This document shows, piece by piece, positions 32,081 through 40,331 of a DNA stretch of 64,000 nucleotides. Both the position numbers and the translations under genes were made by a program. Source of the DNA: Lentzea sp. NBRC 102530 (GTDB lineage Bacteria > Actinomycetota > Actinomycetes > Mycobacteriales > Pseudonocardiaceae); the NCBI RefSeq assembly GCF_030269365.1, contig NZ_BSTF01000012.1, positions 1 through 64,000 on the forward strand, in the 5' to 3' direction. The stretch's first letter is position 1. Every line of letters starts with the position of its first letter. Under the pieces are notes generated by a model. The model saw only the letters and a program-made list of their open reading frames with translations. It searched no databases and was not told where the DNA came from.

Positions 32081-33049
32081 TCAGGACCGGTGCTTCCGGT
32101 AGTCGGTCGGGGACTCGCCGACCTGCTTGAGGAAGTGGTGGCGGAGGTTGTTGGCCGTGCCGATACCGCTGAGCGCCGCGATCTTCTCCATCGGCAGATC
32201 GGTCGACTCCAACAACACCTGCGCCCTGGTGATGCGTTCGTTGAGCAGCCACTGCAACGGCGTCGTGCCCGTCGTGGCGTGCAGCCTGCGGTAGAAGGTC
32301 CGCGGGCTCATGGCGGCCTGGCGGGCCAGGATCTCGATCGTCAGCGGTTCGTCGAGGCGGGCGCGAGCCCAGTCGAGCACCGGCGTGAGGCCGTCGGAGT
32401 CGTGGGCGGGGACCGAGAGATCGACGTACTGGCCCAGGTGGCCGGGGCGGTGGCCGGGGACGATCATCCGGCGGGCGAGCTGGTTCGCGACCTGCGCGCC
32501 CAGGTCGCGGCGGACCAGGTGCAGGCAGAGGTCGAGGCCCGCGCTCATGCCGGCGCTGGTGAGGACGTCGCCCTCGTCGACGTAGAGCTGCGACGCGTCG
32601 ACCTGGATCTCCGGGTAGCGCTCCGCCAGCAACGCCGTGTGCATCCAGTGCGCGGTGGCCCGTTTCCCGTCCAGCAGACCGGCTTCGGCCAACGCGTAGG
32701 CACCCACGCACGCCGAGACGATCCGCGCGCCGTTGCGGTGGGCTTCGCGCAGTGCTTCGACCAGATCCGGCGGGACCGGGGCGGTCTCCTCGAAGACCTC
32801 GTCCGGCACCCACGACACGATGACGGTGTCTGCGCGTGTGACGTCGTTCAGCGTGTGGGTGCTGTTGAGGGTGAAGCTCGGTGTGGTCGTGCGCGTGCGG
32901 TTTCCGGTGCCGCACAACCACAACTCGTACCAGGGGTCGGCGAGGTCGGGCTGCGGCGTGCCGAAGACCGCCGCCGGGATGCCCAGCTCGTACAGGTCCG
33001 CGACGCCGAAGTCGCCGGGGACGATCAGGGCCACCGAACCAGCGCTCAT
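32081..33049 (-). CDS. GlxA-family regulator (DJ-1/PfpI + AraC)
   Basis: A 322-residue regulator of two parts: an N-terminal class I glutamine-amidotransferase/DJ-1-like domain (VALIVPGDFGVADLYELGIP; the nucleophile-elbow region ARIVSACVGAYALAEAGLLD retains a cysteine) and a C-terminal AraC helix-turn-helix pair (LTIEILARQAAMSPRTFYRR; PMEKIAALSGIGTANNLRHH). Such GlxA-type proteins sense metabolites such as amines. It is divergent from the NADP oxidoreductase at 33134, which is its likely target. Together with three further genes it forms an insertion between rplA and rplJ. Confidence 0.9.
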   Translation of the reverse strand: MSAGSVALIVPGDFGVADLYELGIPAAVFGTPQPDLADPWYELWLCGTGNRTRTTTPSFTLNSTHTLNDVTRADTVIVSWVPDEVFEETAPVPPDLVEALREAHRNGARIVSACVGAYALAEAGLLDGKRATAHWMHTALLAERYPEIQVDASQLYVDEGDVLTSAGMSAGLDLCLHLVRRDLGAQVANQLARRMIVPGHRPGHLGQYVDLSVPAHDSDGLTPVLDWARARLDEPLTIEILARQAAMSPRTFYRRLHATTGTTPLQWLLNERITRAQVLLESTDLPMEKIAALSGIGTANNLRHHFLKQVGESPTDYRKHRS

Positions 33050-33133
33050 GGTCTCCAGCCTATGGCAGGAATTTGGTGACAGGGGTCATTCCGGTCACTG
33101 GTCGGAACGATCACCCGTGGCGAAGCTGGAGGC

Positions 33134-34018
33134 ATGACAGCTGAAGCGATCACCGTGCTGGGACTGGGAAATCTGGGACGCGCGCTGGCGGAGGCGTTCT
33201 CGCGCGGCGGCCATCCGGTGACGGTCTGGAACCGTTCCGCGGGGAAGGCCTCCGGGCTCGCGGCGACCGTGGCCCGTAGTGCGCCGGAAGCGGTGGCGGC
33301 CAGTGGGCTCGTGGTGGTCGCCCTGCTCGACCACGAAGCGGCACACCAGGTTCTGCGTGACGTGGACGTGCGCGGGAAGGCGTTGGTCAACCTCACCTCC
33401 GGCACGCCGGACGACGCTCGTGACCTGGCCCGGTGGGCAGATGAGCACGGCGCCGAGTACCTGCACGGCGCGGTTTACGCGGTGCCGCAGACGATCGGCA
33501 CCGACGCATCGTCGATCATCTACAGCGGCTCGGCCGAGGTCGCCGAGCGGAAGTCGTTGACGCTACTGGGAAAGATGACCTACCTCGGCGCCGACGCCGG
33601 TCGTGCGTCCGGGTACGACGTGGCGATCCTGGCCGGGATGTACGGGCTGCTCGGCGGGTTCCTGCACGCGGCGGCGCTGGCGCGGGCGAACGGGATCGGG
33701 GTCGCCGACCTCACGCCGCTGCTCGCATCCTGGCTGACCGACCTCCAGCCGGCGCTGACGACGTTCGCCGCCGAGATCGACGCTTCGACCTACGACAACG
33801 CGGAGTCGAGCCTCGCGATGAACCAGTCGGGACTGGCCACGCTGATCAGGGCCGCACGGGCGCAGGGCGTGCCGTTCGCGGGACTCGACGCGGTCAAGGC
33901 GCTGGTGGACCGGCAGGTCGACGCCGGGCGCGGGCAGGAGAGCCTGGCCCGCGCCGTGGAGTCGTTCGGCGTTGCGTCACAAGGGCTTGCGGGCGGCCAG
34001 CAGGAAGATCGTCACTGA
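33134..34018 (+). CDS. NADP-binding oxidoreductase (6PGDH/imine-reductase-like)
   Basis: A 294-residue paralogue of the protein at 20647. It has the Rossmann motif VLGLGNLGRALAEAFSRGG (residues 8-26), VWNRSA, then LVNLTSGTPDDARDLARWAD, nearly the same wording as in the paralogue, and a helical C-terminal domain. The ATG at 33134 follows GGAGG. The usual hydroxyacid-dehydrogenase lysine is not apparent, as in imine reductases. Its last 42 bases overlap the end of the convergent methyltransferase gene. Confidence 0.82.
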   Translation: MTAEAITVLGLGNLGRALAEAFSRGGHPVTVWNRSAGKASGLAATVARSAPEAVAASGLVVVALLDHEAAHQVLRDVDVRGKALVNLTSGTPDDARDLARWADEHGAEYLHGAVYAVPQTIGTDASSIIYSGSAEVAERKSLTLLGKMTYLGADAGRASGYDVAILAGMYGLLGGFLHAAALARANGIGVADLTPLLASWLTDLQPALTTFAAEIDASTYDNAESSLAMNQSGLATLIRAARAQGVPFAGLDAVKALVDRQVDAGRGQESLARAVESFGVASQGLAGGQQEDRH

Positions 34019-34747
34019 CGCCAGGAAGTCGCCCTCGCGGAGTTCGGCGAGCCAGCGTTCGCCGTCCGCGCGCTCGATCGCACCGGCGCGGATCGCCCGT
34101 TCGGTGTTGCGGCTCAGCGCGAGCGTGTAGTCGGCCCTGGCGAAGTCGCGGAGGACGGTCGTGGCCGCGGTGACGTTCTCGACCTCGAACCCCGCGTCCC
34201 TCGCCAGGCGGGGGAGTTCGCGGCCGATGGTGGAGTTGCGGACCATGTCCGCGCAGACGAAGCGGTTGAACCGCCTGTTCATCTCGAGGTCGCCGTCGAC
34301 CAGCAGCGCGTCCCAGTCGGGTTCCGCGATCCGCAGCAGACCGCCCGGCTTCAGAGCCCGGTGGAGTTCGGCGAGGACCTGCGCCGGGTCCTCGACGTGC
34401 TGGAGCGCGCGGTCCATCCGGGCGCGGTCGGCGGTGCCGTCGTCCACCGGCAACGCGTGGGCGTCGCCCTGGCGGACGTCGACCTGCGGGTAGAAGTTCA
34501 GGAAGCTGCCGGCCGCGGCCACCATCCTCGGGTCCACGTCGATGCCGATGACGCGGCCGGACGTGGTGACCGCGTCGGCCATCACCGGTAAGTCGGTGCC
34601 GGGGCCGCAGCCCACGTCGAGAACGGTGTGGCCGGGCTTCAGGTCGAGCGAGACGAGCATCTGGTGCTTGTAGTCACGACCCAGCGAGGCGGCGTCGGCC
34701 ATGTACTCGACCTTGTCGGGGCTGGGCACCCCCAGTGCGTTTGGCAT
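33977..34747 (-). CDS. SAM-dependent methyltransferase
   Basis: A 256-residue class I methyltransferase. Motif I is LDVGCGPGTDLPVMADA near residues 43-59, the acidic residue of motif II is in VIGIDVDPRMV, and the Asp-Ala of the adenine pocket is in RQGDAHALPVDDG. The ATG at 34747 is chosen over the TTG three codons earlier. The acceptor is not predictable. It begins ten bases after the stop of the membrane-protein gene and probably shares its transcript; its end overlaps the oxidoreductase gene by 42 bases on the opposite strand. Confidence 0.85.
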   Translation of the reverse strand: MPNALGVPSPDKVEYMADAASLGRDYKHQMLVSLDLKPGHTVLDVGCGPGTDLPVMADAVTTSGRVIGIDVDPRMVAAAGSFLNFYPQVDVRQGDAHALPVDDGTADRARMDRALQHVEDPAQVLAELHRALKPGGLLRIAEPDWDALLVDGDLEMNRRFNRFVCADMVRNSTIGRELPRLARDAGFEVENVTAATTVLRDFARADYTLALSRNTERAIRAGAIERADGERWLAELREGDFLASVTIFLLAARKPL

Positions 34748-34756
34748 GCACCCCAA

Positions 34757-35458
34757 TCAACCACAGGTGCTGGGGCTCCAGTCGGTGATCACCCAACCGT
34801 TCTTGATCTTCTCCACCGTGAACGTGCCGAGGCGCGGGCCCCCGTCGACGGTCAGCAGGCACGAGTCGACCGTGATCTTGTCGCTCGTCGGGGTCTTCAT
34901 CATCTCCGGCGGGAAGTTGATCTGCTCGTACTTCGCGACGCTGGTGACCTGGGCGTTCAGCTTCGTGAAGGCTTCCTTGCAGTCCTTCGCGCCGTACGCC
35001 TGTGCGAACTTCGCCCTGGTGGGCTCGTACACCATCAGGGGGCAGCCGAGATCGGGGTTCTTCTGCCCGATGTGGTTGTAGAACAGGCCGACCGTGCCCT
35101 GCTGGCCCGTGGGCGACCGCGGACCTTGGGCCACGCCGGTGACGCCGCCGCTGCCCTGCGCGATGTCGCCGGGGTCGTCGACGCCGAAGTAGTGGTCGTA
35201 GGCCCACATCGCGGTGCCGACGACGACCAGGAAGAACAGGGCGCGCCAGAAGATGCGGCTGCCCAGCACGACGAGCCACCAGCGCTTGCCCTGCTGTTTG
35301 GGGGCTTGAGGCGACTGGCCCGTCGCCTCCTGGTAGCGCTGGAACTCCTGGAACCGCTGGAACTCCTGGAACTGCCGCAGCTGCTCCGGGTCCATCGGCG
35401 GCGCGGGCGGCTGAGGCGGCTGGCGGGGTGCGAGGTCCTTGCCGGGCTCGTCGGTCAC
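34757..35458 (-). CDS. Single-pass membrane protein of unknown function, 233 aa
   Basis: Not recognised as a named family. The cytosolic N-terminus is Pro/Gln-rich and contains a small internal repeat (FQEFQRFQEFQRYQEA, near residues 30-45) likely to form a short coiled helix. One membrane helix follows (IFWRALFFLVVVGTAMWAYD, near residues 68-87), then an outside domain of about 140 residues with three cysteines (LGCPLM, KDCKEA, DSCLLT) plus a terminal cysteine, possibly disulfide-bonded. The start is GTG 35458. It is divergent from the rplJ leader. Confidence 0.75.
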   Translation of the reverse strand: MTDEPGKDLAPRQPPQPPAPPMDPEQLRQFQEFQRFQEFQRYQEATGQSPQAPKQQGKRWWLVVLGSRIFWRALFFLVVVGTAMWAYDHYFGVDDPGDIAQGSGGVTGVAQGPRSPTGQQGTVGLFYNHIGQKNPDLGCPLMVYEPTRAKFAQAYGAKDCKEAFTKLNAQVTSVAKYEQINFPPEMMKTPTSDKITVDSCLLTVDGGPRLGTFTVEKIKNGWVITDWSPSTCG

Positions 35459-35476
35459 AGGTCACATCATGCCGAT

Positions 35477-35506
35477 TTGGAGCGGCCGTACACAGTCGAG
35501 TAGTCT
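35477..35506 (+). promoter_or_regulatory. Candidate rplJ promoter
   Basis: TTGGAG (35477-35482), an 18-base spacer and TAGTCT (35501-35506), ending just before the L10 leader. Confidence 0.45.
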
Positions 35507-35512
35507 TTTCGT

Positions 35513-35605
35513 GGTTCTACCGAAGACCGCAGGTTTTCTCCGCGAGGAGAACGAAGGCCCCGTTGCAACACGGGCGGCCCGCGCAGGGAGGACGAGGCTT
35601 CAGAG
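35513..35605 (+). ncRNA. Ribosomal protein L10 leader
   Basis: The segment from GGTTCTACCGAAGACCGCAG to GCGCAGGGAGGACGAGGC has the conserved ends of the L10 leader RNA, to which L10(L12) binds to repress rplJ-rplL. The gap holds a GTTTTCTCC/GGAGAAC hairpin and a GC-rich stem. Its place, ahead of rplJ, fits. Confidence 0.8.
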
Positions 35606-35617
35606 TTTCTCTGTGTG

Positions 35618-35652
35618 ACGCCCCGTGCTGCTTGTGCGCGTGGGCGTTTTTG
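35618..35652 (+). terminator. Attenuator hairpin between L10 leader and rplJ
   Basis: ACGCCC (35618-35623) and GGGCGT (35642-35647) pair and are followed at once by TTTTGTTG, an intrinsic terminator inside the leader, 57 bases before rplJ. It would allow the L10 leader to act by attenuation. Confidence 0.55.
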
Positions 35653-35709
35653 TTGTTTCGGGACCTTCTCCAGACTGGCGGTCTAACCCAGCCCAGAGAG
35701 GAGGCGATC

Positions 35710-36264
35710 ATGGCGAAGCCCACGAAGGTTACGGCGGTCGCTGAGCTCGCGGATTCGTTCCGCAGCAGCTCAGCAGCGGTTGTCACTGAGTACCGTGGCC
35801 TCTCCATGGCGCAGCTCACCACGCTGCGTCGCGCTCTCGGCGCGGGCACCAAGTACACCGTCGCGAAGAACACTCTCGTCAAGCTCGCTGCTGCGGACGC
35901 CGGTGTGGAGGGCCTCGAGGGCCTTCTGTCCGGTCCGACCGCCATCGCGTTCGTCGAGGGCGAGCCCGTCGACGCCGCCAAGGCGATCCGCGACTTCGCG
36001 AAGGACAACAAGGCCCTGATCATCAAGGGCGGCTACATGGATGGCCGCCCGCTCTCGGTCGACGAGGTCACCGCCATCGCGGACCTCGAAAGCCGTGAGG
36101 TGCTGCTCGCGAAGCTCGCGGGCGCGATGAAGGGCAACCTGGCCAAGGCCGCGGGTCTGTTCAACGCCCCGGCTTCCCAGGTCGCTCGCCTGGCTGCTGC
36201 CCTGCAGGAGAAGAAGGCCGCCGCGGCTCCCGCCGCCGAAGCCGACGCTCCCGCCGAAAGCTGA
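35710..36264 (+). CDS. rplJ: 50S ribosomal protein L10
   Basis: A 184-residue L10 starting MAKPTKVTAVAELADSFRSS at ATG 35710 (AGAGAGGAG upstream). The core includes VVTEYRGLSMAQLTTLRRAL and GTKYTVAKNTLVKLA; the C-terminal helix that binds L7/L12 dimers precedes an Ala/Lys-rich tail. L10 anchors the stalk. It is regulated by the leader just upstream; rplL follows after 56 bases. Confidence 0.97.
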   Translation: MAKPTKVTAVAELADSFRSSSAAVVTEYRGLSMAQLTTLRRALGAGTKYTVAKNTLVKLAAADAGVEGLEGLLSGPTAIAFVEGEPVDAAKAIRDFAKDNKALIIKGGYMDGRPLSVDEVTAIADLESREVLLAKLAGAMKGNLAKAAGLFNAPASQVARLAAALQEKKAAAAPAAEADAPAES

Positions 36265-36320
36265 TCACCCAAAGACACGCCCGACGCTTTCGCGCGGGAA
36301 ATTAGAAAGGACCGCCGATC

Positions 36321-36707
36321 ATGGCGAAGCTCAGCACCGAAGAGCTGCTCGACGCTTTCAAGGAGATGACCCTCCTGGAGCTGTCCGAGTTCGTGAAGCA
36401 GTTCGAGGAGACCTTCGAGGTCACCGCCGCGGCTCCGGTCGCCGCTGTCGTTGCGGGCCCCGCGGGTGCCGCTCCGGCCGAGGCCGAGGAGAAGGACGAG
36501 TTCACCGTCGTCCTCGAGGGCGCCGGCGACAAGAAGATCCAGGTCATCAAGGTCGTCCGCGAGGTCGTCTCGGGCCTGGGCCTGAAGGAGGCCAAGGAGC
36601 TCGTCGAGTCCGCTCCGAAGCCGCTCCTGGAGAACGTGGCGAAGGACGTCGCCGACGCCGCCAAGGAGAAGCTCGAGGCTGCCGGCGCCAAGATCTCGCT
36701 CAAGTGA
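36321..36707 (+). CDS. rplL: 50S ribosomal protein L7/L12
   Basis: A 128-residue L7/L12: an N-terminal dimerisation domain (ELLDAFKEMTLLELSEFVKQ), an Ala-rich hinge, and a C-terminal factor-binding domain (KIQVIKVVREVVSGLGLKEA, then KELVESAPKPLLE). It recruits translation GTPases to the ribosome. The gene ends 38 bases before a strong terminator. Confidence 0.97.
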   Translation: MAKLSTEELLDAFKEMTLLELSEFVKQFEETFEVTAAAPVAAVVAGPAGAAPAEAEEKDEFTVVLEGAGDKKIQVIKVVREVVSGLGLKEAKELVESAPKPLLENVAKDVADAAKEKLEAAGAKISLK

Positions 36708-36745
36708 GACTCGCCCCTTCGGGGGCTGGCGTTTGATCTGCCTTG

Positions 36746-36785
36746 ACGGGCGTGCACCTTTCAACGGGGGTGCACGCCCGTTTTG
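36746..36785 (+). terminator. Terminator of the rplJ-rplL operon
   Basis: ACGGGCGTGCACC (36746-36758) and GGTGCACGCCCGT (36769-36781), perfect 13-bp stem followed by TTTT. Confidence 0.9.
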
Positions 36786-36902
36786 CTGTGTCTGGGGCCG
36801 GGTCCCTGGTTCAGCGGGGTCGGTTGCGTTCGGTTGGTTGGGTTTTGTTGGTTGGCTGCGGTTGCGAGGGTGCTTGCGCGGGTCGGTTCGAATGAGCGGG
36901 GT

Positions 36903-37024
36903 GCGATTGGGACTTGACCTTGAGCCTCTGGCGGATGCGTATCGGCCTCAAAAGCCGGGGATGGAAGCGCCCCGGCCGGTCTGAGATGGTGGCATCCCGC
37001 CCCTCAAGGTCAAGCCCCAATCGC
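36903..37024. repeat. 122-bp inverted-repeat element
   Basis: Terminal arms of 22 bp (36903-36924 and 37003-37024) are complementary with one mismatch; the outermost bases are GCGATTGGG and CCCCAATCGC. Inside, GGCGGATGC and GCATCCCGCC extend the stem with one bulge, and GGCC/GGCC-rich segments form the tip. The whole could fold as one long hairpin in DNA or RNA. Confidence 0.65.
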
Positions 37025-37301
37025 CCAGAGCAGCGGAACCGGCTAGGTGATGAGGATCGGCCCGTTCGGGCTCGCCTTCGGCTTCGCCAGGCCAGGTTTC
37101 GTAGGTGGTTGGCTGGCGATGTCGGCTGTCCGGTTGAGTGCGCGCGCCGAGCCAAGACGGTGGTCACCCTTGCATTGGCGACTGCGGTTGGGGTTGGAGC
37201 TCGGCTGCGCCGTCGCGATGCTCGCGCTCTGTCGGGCTCGCCTTCGGCTTCGCGTCTCCTCAAGCCACTGCTGGAGCGCATCGCTGCTTAGTTCTCGGCT
37301 C

Positions 37302-37333
37302 CTTAGCTGGCTGGCTGCTTAGCTGGCTGGCTG
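37302..37333. repeat. Tandem 16-bp repeat
   Basis: CTTAGCTGGCTGGCTG occurs twice head to tail (37302-37317, 37318-37333), followed by a partial GCTGG copy. Confidence 0.8.
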
Positions 37334-37678
37334 GTCGGCTTGGAGTGTCAGACCTGCTCGGTACGTTGAGTTGCGGGGGATCCTCAATCGGAGGGGACGC
37401 CTGCGGGAGCCTGCCCCTGTTCCCCGCTCCTCGCCTCCTGCCGTGCTGCCCTCCGCCCCGCTTGCAGGGTGTGCCTCAACTCACAATCAGGTGGAGTTTC
37501 CCGGTTGCAGGGCAGTGGTCTACGTGCGCTTGCCCGTTTTGCGAGGTCACCCAGCGTGCTGTTATCTGAACGCAACCGGCATTAGGCCAACTGGTGAGTA
37601 ACCTGCCGCGAACGAACTCGTTGCCCAGGTGTGACGCCGATCGCTGCGGCGTCCCTGGGCGTGTGTGCGGAGGTGCGG

Positions 37679-38740
37679 ATGGGCGTCGAGGTGGTCGTCG
37701 AGGGTCTGACCAAGTCCTTCGGCAAGCAGACCATCTGGCAGGACGTCACGCTCACGATCCCGCCCGGCGAGGTCAGCGTGATGCTCGGGCCGTCCGGTAC
37801 CGGCAAGAGCGTGTTCCTGAAGTCGTTGGTCGGGTTGTTGAAGCCTGAGCGCGGGAAGATCGTCATCAACGGGACGGATCTCGTGCAGTGCTCCGAGCAC
37901 AAGTTGTACGAGATCCGGAAGATGTTCGGCGTGCTGTTCCAGGACGGCGCGTTGTTCGGGTCGATGAACCTGTACGACAACATCGCGTTTCCGCTGCGGG
38001 AGCACACCCGCAAGACGGAGGCCGAGGTTCGGCGCATCGTGCTCGAGAAGATGGAGATGGTCGGCCTGGTCGGGGCCGAGAAGAAGTTGCCCGGTGAGAT
38101 CTCCGGCGGCATGCGCAAGCGGGCCGGGTTGGCCCGCGCGCTGGTGCTCGACCCCGAGATCATCCTCTGCGACGAACCCGACTCCGGCCTCGATCCCGTC
38201 CGGACCGCGTACCTGAGCCAGTTGCTGATCGACCTGAACGCCCAGATCGACGCGACCATCCTGATCGTCACGCACAACATCAACATCGCGCGGACCGTGC
38301 CGGACAACCTCGGCATGCTGTTCCGGCGCGAACTGGTCATGTTCGGGCCCCGCGAGGTGTTGCTGACCAGCGACGAGCCCGTGGTGGAGCAGTTCCTGAA
38401 CGGGCGGCGGCTCGGGCCCATCGGCATGTCCGAGGAGAAGGACACCGCGACGATGGCGGCCGAGCAGGCCCACGCGGACGCCGGGCACTCGGACGGGTCG
38501 CCCGAAGGGGATGTGCGCGGGATCGTGCCGCAGTTGGAGCCGACGCCCGGGTTGCCGTACCGGGAGGCCGTGCGGCGGCGCAAGGACCGGGTCATGACGA
38601 TCATCCACCAGCTGCCCCACGAGGCCCAGCAGGGCATCATCGCGAGCCTCACGGCCGAGGAGCAGGTGCGGTACGGCGTGCACGCCGGTGTGCAGGCGCC
38701 CACGCCCAGCCCGTGGCCCCGGCAGGGTGGTGTCCTGTGA
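37679..38740 (+). CDS. mkl: Mce-transport ABC ATPase (Mkl/MceG/MlaF)
   Basis: A 353-residue ATPase that powers lipid import through the YrbE-Mce complex. Walker A is GPSGTGKSVFLKSL (near residues 38-51), the ABC signature ISGGMRKRAGLARAL, Walker B ILCDEPDSGLDPV, and the switch histidine is in IVTHNI. The C-terminal 90 residues after the ATPase core are the regulatory extension typical of actinobacterial Mkl. The ATG at 37679 follows GGAGG by five bases. It heads a ten-gene operon; its stop overlaps the next start. In M. tuberculosis mkl lies at this same chromosomal place but without mce genes. Confidence 0.95.
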   Translation: MGVEVVVEGLTKSFGKQTIWQDVTLTIPPGEVSVMLGPSGTGKSVFLKSLVGLLKPERGKIVINGTDLVQCSEHKLYEIRKMFGVLFQDGALFGSMNLYDNIAFPLREHTRKTEAEVRRIVLEKMEMVGLVGAEKKLPGEISGGMRKRAGLARALVLDPEIILCDEPDSGLDPVRTAYLSQLLIDLNAQIDATILIVTHNINIARTVPDNLGMLFRRELVMFGPREVLLTSDEPVVEQFLNGRRLGPIGMSEEKDTATMAAEQAHADAGHSDGSPEGDVRGIVPQLEPTPGLPYREAVRRRKDRVMTIIHQLPHEAQQGIIASLTAEEQVRYGVHAGVQAPTPSPWPRQGGVL

Positions 38741-39522
38741 CCACGCAGGCCTCGTTCCCCGGTGCCGGTGCGCTGCGGGAGACCGGCAAGCTGTGCCAGC
38801 TCGGGATCGACGTCGTGCGGACCACGTTCCGCCGGCCGTTCCAGCTGCGGGAGTTCATCCAGCAGAGCTGGTTCATCGTCAGCGTCACGGTGTTGCCGAC
38901 GGCGCTGGTGTCCATTCCGTTCGGCGCGGTCATCGCGTTGCAGCTCGGCAGCCTGACGCGGCAGATCGGCGCGCAGTCGTTCACGGGTGCGGCGAGCGTG
39001 CTCGCGATCATCCAGCAGGCCAGCCCGATCGTGACGGCGCTGCTGATCGCCGGTGCGGGTGGCAGTGCGATCTGCGCGGACCTCGGCTCCAGGAAGATCC
39101 GCGAGGAGATCGACGCCATGGAGGTGCTGGGCGTCAGCCCGATCCACCGGCTCGTGGTGCCGCGGGTGCTGGCGGCGATGCTCGTCTCGGTGCTCCTCAA
39201 CGGCATGGTGAGCGTCGTCGGCGTGATGGGCGGCTACTTCTTCAACGTGGTCATGCAGGACGGCACGCCCGGCGCGTACCTCGCGAGCTTCAGCGCTCTC
39301 GCCCAGTTGCCGGACCTGTGGATCAGCGAGCTCAAGGCCCTGATCTTCGGGTTCATCGCGGGCATCGTGGCCGCCTACCGGGGCCTCAACCCGGCCGGTG
39401 GGCCCAAGGGCGTGGGCGACGCGGTGAACCAGGCCGTGGTCATCACGTTCCTGTTGTTGTTCTTCGTCAACTTCGTCCTCACCACGATCTACCTGCAGGT
39501 CGTGCCCGCGAAGGGGAGCTGA
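38737..39522 (+). CDS. yrbEA: YrbE/MlaE-family permease A
   Basis: A 261-residue MlaE-type permease with five to six membrane helices. The conserved EExDALEVxG-like cytoplasmic motif reads IREEIDAMEVLGVSPIHRLV, the coupling site for the Mkl ATPase; FGAVIALQLGSLTRQIGAQS is the first conserved membrane block. It forms a heterodimer with the next protein in the inner membrane. Translation is coupled by a GTGA overlap to mkl and by TGATG to the next gene. Confidence 0.93.
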   Translation: MTTQASFPGAGALRETGKLCQLGIDVVRTTFRRPFQLREFIQQSWFIVSVTVLPTALVSIPFGAVIALQLGSLTRQIGAQSFTGAASVLAIIQQASPIVTALLIAGAGGSAICADLGSRKIREEIDAMEVLGVSPIHRLVVPRVLAAMLVSVLLNGMVSVVGVMGGYFFNVVMQDGTPGAYLASFSALAQLPDLWISELKALIFGFIAGIVAAYRGLNPAGGPKGVGDAVNQAVVITFLLLFFVNFVLTTIYLQVVPAKGS

Positions 39523-40331
39523 TGGCGAACAAGGTGCTCTCCACCCTCGACGGGTTCGGCGACCAGCTGTCCTTCTACATCAAGGCGCTGGCCTGGACGC
39601 CGCGCGCGCTCAAGCGGTACTCCAAGGAGACGTTGCGGCTGCTGGCCGAGGTCAGCTTCGGAAGCGGAGCGCTCGCGGTCATCGGCGGCACGATCGGTGT
39701 GATGGTCGGGCTCAGCGTGTTCACCGGAACCGTGGTCGGTCTCCAGGGGTTCACGGCGCTCAACCAGATCGGCACGAGTGCGTTCGCCGGGTTCGTGTCG
39801 GCGTACTTCAACACCCGTGAGATCGCGCCACTCGTGGCGGGCCTCGCGCTCAGCGCCACGGTCGGATCCGGCTTCACCGCCCAGCTCGGCGCCATGCGGA
39901 TCTCCGAGGAGATCGACGCGCTGGAGGTCATGGGCATCCCCAGCCTGCCGTTCCTGGTGACGACCCGGATCATCGCCGGCTTCGTCGCGATCATCCCGCT
40001 GTACGTCATCGGCCTGCTGACCAGCTACCTGGCGGCCAGAACGATCACCGTGGAGTTCTACGGGCAGTCGGCGGGCACGTACGACCACTACTTCAACCTG
40101 TTCCTACCCCCGATCGACGTGCTGTGGTCGTTCGGCAAGGTGCTGGTCTTCGCGGTCGTGATCATCATGACCCACTGCTACTACGGCTACCGCGCGTCCG
40201 GCGGTCCGGCCGGTGTGGGTGTCGCGGTCGGGCGCGCGGTGCGGACCGCGATCGTCACGACGGCGCTGCTCGACTTCTTCCTGAGCCTCGCGATCTGGGG
40301 TGCCACTACGACCGTGAGGATCGCCGGATGA
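39522..40331 (+). CDS. yrbEB: YrbE/MlaE-family permease B
   Basis: A 269-residue partner permease. It carries the MlaE motif MRISEEIDALEVMGIPSLPF (near residues 126-145) and the blocks GGTIGVMVGLSVFTG and ATVGSGFTAQLG. With YrbEA it forms the channel beneath the Mce hexamer. The start ATG at 39522 overlaps the previous stop (TGATG), and its stop overlaps mceA as ATGA. Confidence 0.93.
   Translation: MANKVLSTLDGFGDQLSFYIKALAWTPRALKRYSKETLRLLAEVSFGSGALAVIGGTIGVMVGLSVFTGTVVGLQGFTALNQIGTSAFAGFVSAYFNTREIAPLVAGLALSATVGSGFTAQLGAMRISEEIDALEVMGIPSLPFLVTTRIIAGFVAIIPLYVIGLLTSYLAARTITVEFYGQSAGTYDHYFNLFLPPIDVLWSFGKVLVFAVVIIMTHCYYGYRASGGPAGVGVAVGRAVRTAIVTTALLDFFLSLAIWGATTTVRIAG

Larger units (their letters stand above)
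36786..37678. other. 893-bp repeat-rich non-coding region
   Basis: No gene is supported. It holds a G/T-rich tract (about 36830-36870), a long inverted repeat (36903-37024), two copies of TCGGGCTCGCCTTCGGCTTC (37066 and 37232), and a 16-bp tandem duplication (37302-37333). Codon structure is absent in all frames. The final 60 bases carry the ribosome site of the mkl gene. Confidence 0.6.

Noticed and set aside
36903..37300. CRISPR array
   Set aside because: The repeats are inverted or only twofold and irregularly spaced; there are no regular spacers and no cas genes.
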